The notes beneath the pieces are model-generated. The model was not told where the DNA came from, made no database searches, and was given only the letters and a program-made list of their open reading frames with translations. From the NCBI GenBank assembly GCA_021849995.1, contig JAJZSC010000299.1, forward strand, positions 1 to 5,044: 5,044 nucleotides of DNA. The letters are read 5' to 3'. The position numbers and the translations under genes are program-made. Of this stretch, positions 1 to 5,044 are shown piece by piece. The stretch is from Bacillota bacterium (GTDB lineage: Bacteria; Bacillota; Desulfitobacteriia; Desulfitobacteriales; Desulfitobacteriaceae). Each line of letters starts with the position of its first letter. The stretch's first letter is position 1.

Positions 1-689
1 GGGTAGTCATCCCGGCTGCCGGTCAAGGGAAAAGGATGGGAGCCCCGATAAACAAACAGTTTTTAAATTTAAATGGGATTCCCGTTTTAGCTCATTGTTT
101 AAAAGTGTTTGACGTTTCACCTTATATTGCAGAAATAGTAGTAGTTGGAGCGGAAGAAGATATTCCTTCCATTGAAAGGTTGGTAGCTGAATATAGGTTT
201 AAGAAGGTTGTTTCCGTTGTTAAAGGTGGGAAACATCGTCAAGAGTCAGTGTTTGCGGGGGTTAAAGCTCTTGGATCGACCATAGACCGTGTGGTCGTCC
301 ATGATGGGGCTCGCCCCCTTTTGACATTAGATAACTTCCACCGTTTTTTGGAAAAATCTAAAGGCATAGTTGCTGTTACTACGGCTATTCCAGTAAAGGA
401 TACCATCAAGCAAGTAGATCAGGCTGGAAAAGTTATCTCAACTTTAGTTCGGGAGCAATTGAAAGCTATTCAAACTCCCCAATTATTTGATCGTTCAATT
501 CTGGAAAAAGCACATAAACAGGCGATATTAGAGGGTTTTGTTGGGACTGACGATGCCTCTCTGGTAGAGTGGTTAGGTTATCCAGTATTTGTTCTGGAGG
601 GCTCGTCTGAGAATATTAAGGTAACTACTCCGGATGATTTATGGGTTGCAGAAAGGATATTAGAACAACGTAAAATAGGCAAGGAGTGA
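1..689 (+). CDS. ispD: 2-C-methyl-D-erythritol 4-phosphate cytidylyltransferase, 5'-partial
   Basis: IspD joins MEP to CTP to give CDP-ME in the non-mevalonate isoprenoid pathway (cytosolic). The reading frame is open from nt 3 to the TGA at 687-689, giving 228 residues. The first ATG (nt 36) is not the start: the codons before it encode VVIPAAGQGKR, the N-terminal CTP-binding loop of the family, so only a few residues lie outside the window (family about 225-240 aa). Counting from the codon at nt 3: glycine-rich loop AAGQGKRMG at 5-13, NKQF at 17-20 (Lys18 matches E. coli Lys27), GGKHRQESVFAG at 75-86, VHDGARP at 99-105 (Asp101), TDDAS at 182-186, and NIKVT at 204-208 (Lys206 matches E. coli Lys213). 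The Arg in VREQLKAIQTPQ corresponds to E. coli Arg157. All expected catalytic positions are present. The stop overlaps the ispF start by 4 nt, so the two are probably translationally coupled. Confidence 0.97.
   Translation, partial: VVIPAAGQGKRMGAPINKQFLNLNGIPVLAHCLKVFDVSPYIAEIVVVGAEEDIPSIERLVAEYRFKKVVSVVKGGKHRQESVFAGVKALGSTIDRVVVHDGARPLLTLDNFHRFLEKSKGIVAVTTAIPVKDTIKQVDQAGKVISTLVREQLKAIQTPQLFDRSILEKAHKQAILEGFVGTDDASLVEWLGYPVFVLEGSSENIKVTTPDDLWVAERILEQRKIGKE
681..688 (+). promoter_or_regulatory. Shine-Dalgarno overlapping the ispF GTG start
   Basis: AAGGAG at 681-686 shares its last G with the GTG start at 686-688, giving no spacer. Coupling to ispD termination (TGA 687-689) could explain initiation here. 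Alternatively, the near-cognate ATC at 695-697 is in frame and 8 nt downstream of the motif. The conserved protein sequence begins at about IRVGIGYDVH, so both starts fit the family. Confidence 0.5.
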
Positions 690-1174
690 CAACTATCAGA
701 GTAGGGATCGGTTATGATGTACATGCCCTTGTTGAAAATAGGCCGCTCATGCTTGGTGGTATAGAAATACCGTATGAAAAGGGGTTGCTTGGGCATTCAG
801 ATGCTGACGTATTAACTCACGCCATAATGGATGCAATTTTAGGGTCGTTGGCCTTAGGAGACTTGGGTGCTCATTTTCCGGATACTGATCAAAAATACAA
901 AGGGATTTCTAGTATCTTACTACTTGAACATGTGGTAAAATTGATTGCTGATTTAGGATACAAGGTAAATAATTTAGATACTATAATTGTGGCACAGCGA
1001 CCTAAGCTAGCTCCGTATATCCCTTTGATGAGGGAGAAACTGGCAAATAGCATCGGGGTTGAGGTTTCTAGGATTTCGGTTAAAGCTACAACTACGGAAA
1101 AATTGGGTTTTGAAGGGCGGCAAGAGGGGATTAGTGCTCAGGCAGTGGTTAGTGTGGTGGAGGCGGCAAGCTGA
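686..1174 (+). CDS. ispF: 2-C-methyl-D-erythritol 2,4-cyclodiphosphate synthase
   Basis: IspF cyclises CDP-ME 2-phosphate to MEcPP with release of CMP in the MEP pathway; the family works as a trimer with a divalent metal in each active site. The product is 162 aa, normal for the family. Visible motifs: GYDVHA, with metal ligands Asp11 and His13; GLLGHSDADVLTHA at 33-46, with the third ligand His45; GDLGAHFPDTD at 58-68; and KATTTEKLGF at 133-142, the CMP-contacting loop. The start is GTG at 686, which overlaps the ispD stop (GTGA). It is the only standard start available, because an in-frame TAA lies at 671-673. The obvious Shine-Dalgarno AAGGAG (681-686) runs into this GTG rather than standing 5-9 nt before it, so start choice is uncertain (see finding). 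The last codons and stop lie within the left arm of a long inverted repeat, so the C-terminal few residues may derive from that element. Confidence 0.97.
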   Translation: MTTIRVGIGYDVHALVENRPLMLGGIEIPYEKGLLGHSDADVLTHAIMDAILGSLALGDLGAHFPDTDQKYKGISSILLLEHVVKLIADLGYKVNNLDTIIVAQRPKLAPYIPLMREKLANSIGVEVSRISVKATTTEKLGFEGRQEGISAQAVVSVVEAAS

Positions 1175-1224
1175 ATTTGCTTCACTCACCTCGCGCCGGA
1201 GCTGTTCGCTTGTTTACTCCGCTA

Positions 1225-1323
1225 CCGTGCAAAAACCTTAGGGTAGTGAAGAGGAATCCGCGTGCTATTGCCCATTCGGCGCACGCGGCATCACTCCACA
1301 CTGTGGACTGATGTTTTGCACGG
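1225..1323. repeat. Long-range 10-bp stem enclosing two hairpins
   Basis: CCGTGCAAAA (1225-1234) and TTTTGCACGG (1314-1323) are perfect reverse complements. Between them lie two further stems placed side by side. One is CCGCGTGC/GCACGCGG at 1258-1265 and 1281-1288 (8 bp, 15-nt loop). The other is an imperfect 12-bp palindrome at 1289-1313 centred on C1301 (one mismatch, C1294/C1308). Together they form a three-way-junction-like fold with an unpaired 5' segment at 1235-1257. Confidence 0.6.
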
Positions 1324-1367
1324 CTTAACGCTTCGTCAACTGCGCTCTCGACGCTCCTCTGCTATCA

Positions 1368-1388
1368 TAACAGTCCACTGGACTGTTA
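1368..1388. repeat. Near-perfect 21-nt palindrome
   Basis: TAACAGTCCA and TGGACTGTTA are perfect 10-bp arms around a single central C at 1378. A related core, CCACACTGTGGACT, occurs in the imperfect palindrome at 1289-1313. No T-run follows, so it is not an intrinsic terminator by itself. With only one central base it is a better candidate for a dyad protein site or a recombinase or transposase recognition site than for an RNA hairpin. Confidence 0.6.
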
Positions 1389-1422
1389 CGCACTGCGCAA
1401 TTTCATCTTGCCTATTTGTTTA

Positions 1423-1475
1423 TTAAGCAATGCAGCTAGCCTACTTTGAGGTAGTTAAGCAAATTCTGCTAGCCT
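1423..1475. repeat. Two direct copies of the element's right-end sequence
   Basis: Copy 1 (1423-1442) and copy 2 (1455-1475) both begin TTAAGCAA and end GCTAGCCT, about 32-33 nt apart. They differ only in the 4-5 bases between. Copy 2 contains the right arm of the 18-bp inverted repeat. Copy 1 matches the left arm with one gap, so three related ends are present. Small local stems follow each copy (CTAC/GTAG at 1441-1454; AGCCT/AGGCT at 1471-1482). Confidence 0.5.
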
Positions 1476-1554
1476 TTAGGCTGCTTTGGTGGGTAAGAAG
1501 GTTAATATAAGCCATCGTGGAATATATAGTTTTTTCATACAAATTACAAGATTT

Positions 1555-1560
1555 AGGAGG
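1555..1560 (+). promoter_or_regulatory. gltX ribosome binding site
   Basis: AGGAGG stands 7 nt before the ATG at 1568-1570. This strong site fixes the gltX start there, rather than at the in-frame GTG at 1517, which would add 17 residues (EYIVFSYKLQDLGGYR and neighbours) unlike any GluRS N-terminus and has no Shine-Dalgarno. I could not find a convincing promoter between 1475 and 1554. Confidence 0.9.
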
Positions 1561-1567
1561 ATATAGA

Positions 1568-3025
1568 ATGACGGTTAAAGTTAGATTTGCTCCAAGCCCT
1601 ACCGGGCCTTTACATATTGGTGGGGCGCGGTCAGCTTTGTTTAATTATCTTTATGCCAGAAGAAATGATGGAGTATTTATAGTTCGTAGTGAAGATACGG
1701 ACTTGGAACGTTCCAGTCGGGAATCTGAGCATAATATTTTGGAAGCTTTGCGGTGGTTAGGGATCCACTGGGACGAAGGTATAGAAGTAGGGGGAGATAA
1801 TGGTCCCTACCGCCAAACGGAGAGACTGGATCTATATAATAAATATACTGAGAAGCTGCTGGAGCAGGGTACTGCTTATTATTGTTATTGTTCTGAAGAA
1901 GAGCTGGAAGCTGAAAGGCAAATGCTCATAGCTAAGGGTGAAACTCCAAGGTATTTAGGACGTTGCCGTAATCTTGCAGGGGAGGAGCGGCGTAAGTTTG
2001 AGGAAGATGGGAGAAAACCTGTTGTTAGGTTCAGGGTCCCTGAAGGACAGCGGATTATAATACCGGATTTGGTCAGAGGTGAGGTAGTTTTTGAAAGTGA
2101 TGGGATTGGGGATTTTGTCATCGTAAAATCAGATGGGATTCCGGTCTACAATTATGCGGTGGTGATTGATGATACCACCATGGCGGTAACTCATGTCATT
2201 AGAGGAGAGGAGCATCTTTCCAACACTCCTCGTCAGATTCTGATCTATGAAGCTCTAGGACTCAATAAACCGGAATTTGCTCACATATCCCTTATTCTGA
2301 ACACTGAGGGAAGAAAGATGAGCAAACGTGATGGAGATACAGCGGTTATAGATTATCAGAAGAAAGGATACTTGCCTGAAGCGGTAGTTAATTTCATAGT
2401 GCTTATGGGCTGGGCACCTCCAGGTGAACAGGAGATCTTTACGATTGATGAGCTTTGCGCAAATTTCTCACTTGATAGGGTATCTAAGAGTCCAGCTGTT
2501 TTTGATATAAATAAGTTGAACTGGATTAATTCTCACTATATAAAGCAAGCATCACTGGAACGCTTAGTTGAATTGACTTTGCCTTATTTGCAGGAAGAAG
2601 GGCTATTCAAGAAAGAGCAATTGTCGGAGGAAGAGTACCGTTGGATTTCGACATTTGTAGAAACAATTGCTGAGAAGCTTGACTATCTGGCTCAAGCCAA
2701 AGGATATATTCATTATGTTCATGGTGAAGAACTCCCTGAACTTGAAGAAGAGGCTAAGGAGATTCTTAAAGAAGAACAAGTTCCTGCTTTGTTAGAACTC
2801 TTTAAAGATAAAATCAAGAGTGAGGATACTCTTACGGTCGATGTTGCAAAATCAATACTTAAACAGGTTGGGAAAGAGCTTAAACTTTCTGGCAAGCAGA
2901 TTTTTATGCCGGTTAGAATTGCTTTGACAGGACAGGTTCATGGGCCTGATCTATACAGGATTATTACCTTACTTGGGCGAGAGAATGCACTTAAGCGTCT
3001 AGATAAGACAATTAGCATGCTTTAG
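1568..3025 (+). CDS. gltX: Glutamate--tRNA ligase (GluRS, class I)
   Basis: GluRS attaches glutamate to tRNA-Glu in the cytosol using ATP. In most Firmicutes it also mischarges tRNA-Gln for later amidation by GatCAB; that is family knowledge and cannot be proved here. The product is 485 aa, typical length, with the ATG set by an AGGAGG site. Visible features: FAPSPTGPLHIGGAR at 7-21, with the HIGH-type motif at 16-19; RSEDTDLERS near 40-49; a Cys cluster C106-x-C108-x24-C133, matching the E. coli zinc-binding spacing; VIRGEEHLSNTPRQ in the catalytic fold; the KMSKR signature at 250-254; and the helical anticodon-binding C-terminal region ending in the usual small helix. The fourth zinc ligand position, His127 in E. 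coli (CRH), is Asn135 here (CRN), so zinc binding may be weak or absent. The gene lies between ispF and the cys T-box; no clear terminator follows it. Confidence 0.98.
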   Translation: MTVKVRFAPSPTGPLHIGGARSALFNYLYARRNDGVFIVRSEDTDLERSSRESEHNILEALRWLGIHWDEGIEVGGDNGPYRQTERLDLYNKYTEKLLEQGTAYYCYCSEEELEAERQMLIAKGETPRYLGRCRNLAGEERRKFEEDGRKPVVRFRVPEGQRIIIPDLVRGEVVFESDGIGDFVIVKSDGIPVYNYAVVIDDTTMAVTHVIRGEEHLSNTPRQILIYEALGLNKPEFAHISLILNTEGRKMSKRDGDTAVIDYQKKGYLPEAVVNFIVLMGWAPPGEQEIFTIDELCANFSLDRVSKSPAVFDINKLNWINSHYIKQASLERLVELTLPYLQEEGLFKKEQLSEEEYRWISTFVETIAEKLDYLAQAKGYIHYVHGEELPELEEEAKEILKEEQVPALLELFKDKIKSEDTLTVDVAKSILKQVGKELKLSGKQIFMPVRIALTGQVHGPDLYRIITLLGRENALKRLDKTISML

Positions 3026-3133
3026 GCAGACTATCAATCTGTATTGAATATGTCGTAAATATATCGGAGTTAAATATAAAAATAGCAGCTTTCCTCCTAC
3101 AGAGTTGTAAGGTTTTTAGTTGTAGGCTCTTTG

Positions 3134-3162
3134 TTGACATTATGTTAAAGGGTTTATATAAT
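3134..3162 (+). promoter_or_regulatory. Consensus sigma-A promoter of the cysE-cysS unit
   Basis: TTGACA at 3134-3139 and TATAAT at 3157-3162 are exact consensus hexamers separated by 17 bp. The predicted transcription start is near 3169. It lies just before the T-box leader, so cysE-cysS can be transcribed independently of gltX, with control applied after initiation by the leader RNA. Confidence 0.93.
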
Positions 3163-3364
3163 GATCACAAATTTAAGATGTAAACGCTATGATGGGATAG
3201 AGTACAGAAGGTAATTACTGAACAGCGAGGATGGATTGGTGAAAGCCATCTCAATAATCCTTTTGGAAGTGCATCACTGAGCGGATTAAATGAACTGTTA
3301 GTATTTTGATTCGTTGCGACCGCGTTAAGGTCTAGAGTTGGAATGGGGGAAAATCCTGTTCAAA

Positions 3365-3394
3365 CAGAGTGGAACCGCGGAACCCCCGTCTCTG
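3365..3394 (+). promoter_or_regulatory. T-box antiterminator
   Basis: Helix A1 is CAGAG (3365-3369) with CTCTG (3390-3394), 5 of 5 pairs. The 7-nt bulge TGGAACC (3370-3376) carries the UGGA that pairs with the tRNA acceptor end. Helix A2 is GCGG (3377-3380) with CCGT (3386-3389), including one G-U pair. The 3' strand uses bases 3386-3394, which the terminator also needs, so the two folds exclude each other. Confidence 0.9.
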
Positions 3395-3410
3395 GACGGA
3401 GGGTTTTCTT
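3381..3410 (+). terminator. Rho-independent terminator of the Cys T-box leader
   Basis: AACCC-CCGTC (3381-3390) pairs with GACGG-A-GGGTT (3395-3405) around a TCTG loop, with a single bulged A at 3400. The run TTTTCTT follows (3404-3410). It would form when charged tRNA-Cys fails to stabilise the antiterminator, stopping transcription before cysE. The 77 nt from here to cysE hold only the cysE ribosome site (GGAG 3476-3479). Confidence 0.95.
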
Positions 3411-3487
3411 ATGTCTAACTCTTGCTAAATATCAGGTAAAGGTTTTGGTTCACAAATAGGCCTTCAATAAATTTCGGAGTGATATAA

Positions 3488-4234
3488 ATGTTTAAACAGA
3501 TAAGAAGAGAAATACAAGTAATATTTGAGCGAGATCCGGCTGCTAAAAGTGTCATGGAAGTTGTTCTTTGCTATCCAGGGTTTCATGCCTTGCTTTTTCA
3601 TCGCTTCGCTCACTGCTTGTATAAAAGAGGTTGGGTACTTCTGCCACGAATGATATCCCAGTTTTCACGTTTTTTAACGGGAATAGAGATTCATCCAGGG
3701 GCAAAAATAGGGCAGGGGCTCTTTATTGACCACGGGACAGGGGTAGTTATAGGGGAAACTGCAGAAATCGGAGACAATGTAACTATTTATCAGGGTGTAA
3801 CTTTAGGCGGGACAGGTAAAGAAAAGGGGAAAAGGCATCCTACTATAGGCAACAATGTGGTAATTGGAGCTGGAGCCAGAATTCTTGGGTCATTTAAGAT
3901 TGGAGATAATGTCAAAATAGGTGCAGGGTCCGTAGTGAATAAACCCGTTCCTGCAGACTCAACAGTAGTGGGGGTACCTGGAAGAGTGGTTATTCATAGG
4001 GGCGTGCCCGTAAAAGATCCGGACTTACGGCATGATGAACTTCCTGATCCAGTTCAGGAAATTCTTAAGTGCCTTATGAACAGGATAGAACATTTAGAAG
4101 AGAAGTTAAATGAAAAGGAGAGTCATTGTGATGTCTTTGAAGTTGTACAATACCATGACAAGACAGAAGGAGAAGTTTCAACCGAGGGAAAGCGGGAAGG
4201 TTGCGATGTATGCCTGCGGTCCGACAACCTATAA
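3488..4234 (+). CDS. cysE: Serine O-acetyltransferase, with unusual C-terminal overlap into cysS
   Basis: CysE acetylates serine with acetyl-CoA to O-acetylserine, the committed step of cysteine synthesis. The ATG follows GGAG by 8 nt. An N-terminal helical region (1 to about 60) precedes the left-handed beta-helix of hexapeptide repeats (about 66-165: IHPGAKIGQG, VVIGETAEIG, TIGNNVVIGAGA, KIGAGSVV). Active-site residues by comparison with E. coli/Haemophilus: Asp81-His82 in IDHGTG and His117 in RHP. The E. coli Asp143 position is Glu67. The ORF has 248 codons, longer than the 217-aa B. subtilis enzyme. Residues about 215-248 are read from DNA that also encodes the start of CysS, in another frame, and look unlike a CysE tail. 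If one base were restored in the A-run at 4113-4116, the protein would end KLNEKGESL with its stop at the TGATG junction. The catalytic part is intact either way. Confidence 0.95.
   Translation: MFKQIRREIQVIFERDPAAKSVMEVVLCYPGFHALLFHRFAHCLYKRGWVLLPRMISQFSRFLTGIEIHPGAKIGQGLFIDHGTGVVIGETAEIGDNVTIYQGVTLGGTGKEKGKRHPTIGNNVVIGAGARILGSFKIGDNVKIGAGSVVNKPVPADSTVVGVPGRVVIHRGVPVKDPDLRHDELPDPVQEILKCLMNRIEHLEEKLNEKESHCDVFEVVQYHDKTEGEVSTEGKREGCDVCLRSDNL
4115..4120 (+). promoter_or_regulatory. cysS ribosome binding site inside cysE
   Basis: AAGGAG lies 10 nt before ATG 4131 and 7 nt before the in-frame GTG at 4128. The spacing slightly favours GTG. The ATG is chosen because the family N-terminus normally reads M-x-L-K-L-Y-N-T. 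The two starts differ by only one residue. Confidence 0.75.
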
Positions 4235-5044
4235 CTTCTTTCATGCCGGTAATGCCCGGATGCTGGTTGTGTTTGATATGATTCGCCGGTACCTAATGTA
4301 CAAGGGTTATGAAGTTCTGTATGTACAAAATTTTACAGATGTAGATGATAAAATTATCCAACGAGCTCAGGAAGAGGGTATGGATCCGCTAAAATTGGCT
4401 CAGAAATATATCAATGAGTATTTTAAAGATGCCCAAGCTTTGAATATTCTTCCTGCTACGATCCATCCAAAAGCAACAGAACATATTCCTGAAATGATAG
4501 CTATCATTGAGGAACTGATAGACAAGAACTTGGCCTATGAAGTTGATGGTGACGTGTACTTTGCTGTCAATGCCTTCTCTGGTTATGGCAAACTCTCTGG
4601 CCGAAGCCTTGAGGACATGCAGGCAGGTGCTCGAATAGAGGTTGATGAGAGAAAAAGATTCCCAATGGACTTCGCACTATGGAAAAAGGCCAAAGCCGGT
4701 GAACCTGCCTGGGAAAGCCCATGGGGAATAGGGCGACCGGGTTGGCATATTGAGTGTACGGCCATGTCTTTAAAATATTTAGGGCAGGGTTTTGACATTC
4801 ACGGGGGTGGAGGAGATCTGGTATTTCCTCATCACGAGAATGAAATAGCCCAATCTGAAGGATATCTGGGGGGTAAAACATTTGCCCGTTATTGGATGCA
4901 CAATGCTTTTATCACAGTAAAACAAGAAAAAATGTCTAAATCCTTGGGTAACTTTTTCACTGTACGAGAAATCCTCGAACATTTTCCTGGCGAAGTGGTT
5001 CGTTTTTATTTGCTTAGTACTCATTATCGCAGCCCCTTGGATTT
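4131..5044 (+). CDS. cysS: Cysteine--tRNA ligase (CysRS, class I), 3'-partial
   Basis: CysRS charges tRNA-Cys with cysteine in the cytosol, consuming the product of the pathway that CysE begins and producing the charged tRNA that the upstream T-box senses. The frame is open from ATG 4131 to the window end: 304 codons of the family's usual 460-480. The N-terminus reads MSLKLYNTMTRQKEKF. Zinc ligands are at the E. coli-like positions: Cys29 (YACGPTTYN), Cys209 (GWHIECTAM), and His234 with Glu238 (FPHHENE). The HIGH-type motif is HAGN at 38-41, with Ala in the second position where Ile/Val is more usual. KMSKS is at 267-271. The visible part therefore contains the whole catalytic fold; the tRNA-binding C-terminal domain is outside. 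It overlaps the annotated cysE frame by 104 nt and has its own Shine-Dalgarno. Confidence 0.98.
   Translation, partial: MSLKLYNTMTRQKEKFQPRESGKVAMYACGPTTYNFFHAGNARMLVVFDMIRRYLMYKGYEVLYVQNFTDVDDKIIQRAQEEGMDPLKLAQKYINEYFKDAQALNILPATIHPKATEHIPEMIAIIEELIDKNLAYEVDGDVYFAVNAFSGYGKLSGRSLEDMQAGARIEVDERKRFPMDFALWKKAKAGEPAWESPWGIGRPGWHIECTAMSLKYLGQGFDIHGGGGDLVFPHHENEIAQSEGYLGGKTFARYWMHNAFITVKQEKMSKSLGNFFTVREILEHFPGEVVRFYLLSTHYRSPLD

Larger units (their letters stand above)
1165..1474. repeat. Inverted-repeat-bounded, GC-rich structured intergenic element (MITE-like?)
   Basis: This fills most of the roughly 390-nt gap between ispF and gltX; I see no protein gene in it. The arms at 1165-1182 (GGCAAGCTGAATTTGCTT) and 1457-1474 (AAGCAAATTCTGCTAGCC) are reverse complements at 16 of 18 positions. 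The enclosed DNA carries several further strong stems (listed separately) and is about 55% G+C over 1181-1400 by hand count, clearly richer than the flanking genes. The left arm includes the ispF stop codon. Such a layout suits a small non-autonomous mobile element or a dispersed intergenic repeat. I see no clear target-site duplication and no transposase, and copy number cannot be judged from one window. A structured RNA in the ispF-gltX transcript is the alternative. Confidence 0.5.
3169..3410 (+). promoter_or_regulatory. T-box riboswitch leader, tRNA-Cys specific
   Basis: This cis-acting leader binds tRNA-Cys and lets transcription continue into cysE-cysS when the tRNA is uncharged. Stem I spans roughly 3185-3283 (closing CGCT/AGCG) and holds an AGTA motif at 3201-3204. 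Its apical hairpin is GATGG/CCATC (3230-3234/3246-3250) with a GGTGAAAG loop. The specifier loop GAAGTGCATC gives codon TGC (Cys) at 3270-3272. Stem III is GACC/GGTC (3318-3321/3329-3332). The T-box sequence at 3363-3380 ends GTGGAACCGCGG. The variable base after UGG is A3373, which would pair with a U discriminator base, and U73 is the known identity base of tRNA-Cys. Specifier and discriminator therefore agree on cysteine, as do the downstream genes. Confidence 0.97.

Noticed and set aside
36..38. ATG as the start of ispD
   Set aside because: The codons before it encode the conserved PAAGQGKR nucleotide-binding loop, so the gene begins outside the window.
1007..1241. Short open frames on both strands over the ispF end and the repeat element
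   Set aside because: They are out of frame with ispF, have low-complexity basic translations and run into the inverted-repeat region; they are best explained as shadows.
1250..1360. Pairing of AGAGGA (1250-1255) with TCCTCT (1355-1360) as a pseudoknot across the 1225/1323 stem
   Set aside because: Six base pairs over this distance is expected by chance.
1475..1554. Promoter for gltX (TAATAT at 1503, TATAGT at 1525)
   Set aside because: The AT-rich -10-like hexamers have no acceptable -35 at 16-18 bp.
1517..1567. In-frame GTG upstream of gltX that would add 17 residues
   Set aside because: No Shine-Dalgarno precedes it, the added residues do not resemble a GluRS N-terminus, and AGGAGG sits 7 nt before the ATG at 1568.
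3027..3041. CAGA/TCTG hairpin just after the gltX stop
   Set aside because: Four base pairs without a T-tract is too weak to call.
3096..3126. Stem CCTACA/TGTAGG after gltX as a terminator
   Set aside because: Only 6 bp with a 19-nt loop and no T-run after the 3' arm.
4567..5024. Minus-strand open frames opposite cysS
   Set aside because: They are antisense to strongly conserved CysRS motifs, have no ribosome sites of note and resemble no family I recognise.

Overview
The window is an ordinary core-genome locus of a low-to-moderate GC Firmicute. It is all on the + strand: ispD (5' end cut off by the window) - ispF - gltX - [Cys T-box leader] - cysE - cysS (3' end cut off). This order matches the conserved Bacillus/Clostridia cluster. 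The tRNA-Cys T-box riboswitch, the strong AGGAGG-type ribosome binding sites and the protein sequences point to Clostridia. A Peptococcaceae/Desulfitobacterium-Desulfosporosinus-like host is my best guess; that is impression, not proof.

Layout. 1-689: the nearly complete end of ispD. 686-1174: ispF, overlapping ispD by 4 nt. These two encode successive-branch MEP (isoprenoid) pathway enzymes. 1165-1474: a non-coding stretch with a GC-rich core (about 55% G+C over 1181-1400 by hand count) full of inverted repeats. It is bounded by an 18-bp imperfect inverted repeat whose left arm lies over the last codons of ispF, so it looks like a MITE-like or other structured intergenic repeat. 1568-3025: gltX, glutamyl-tRNA synthetase. 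3134-3162: a perfect consensus sigma-A promoter (TTGACA, 17 bp, TATAAT). 3169-3410: a class T-box leader with a UGC (Cys) specifier, a U-discriminator-matching UGGA bulge, and competing antiterminator and terminator. 3488-4234: cysE, serine acetyltransferase. 4131-5044: cysS, cysteinyl-tRNA synthetase, incomplete.

How the genes work together. The T-box senses uncharged tRNA-Cys and would turn on both cysteine supply (CysE makes O-acetylserine) and cysteine use for translation (CysS). gltX sits upstream of this control point.

Points most worth a second look: the inverted-repeat-bounded element between ispF and gltX; a 104-nt cysE/cysS overlap that a one-base indel in an A-run would turn into a classic TGATG stop-start junction; and an ispF start codon that overlaps its own apparent Shine-Dalgarno. 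I see no sign of a novel protein system in this window.
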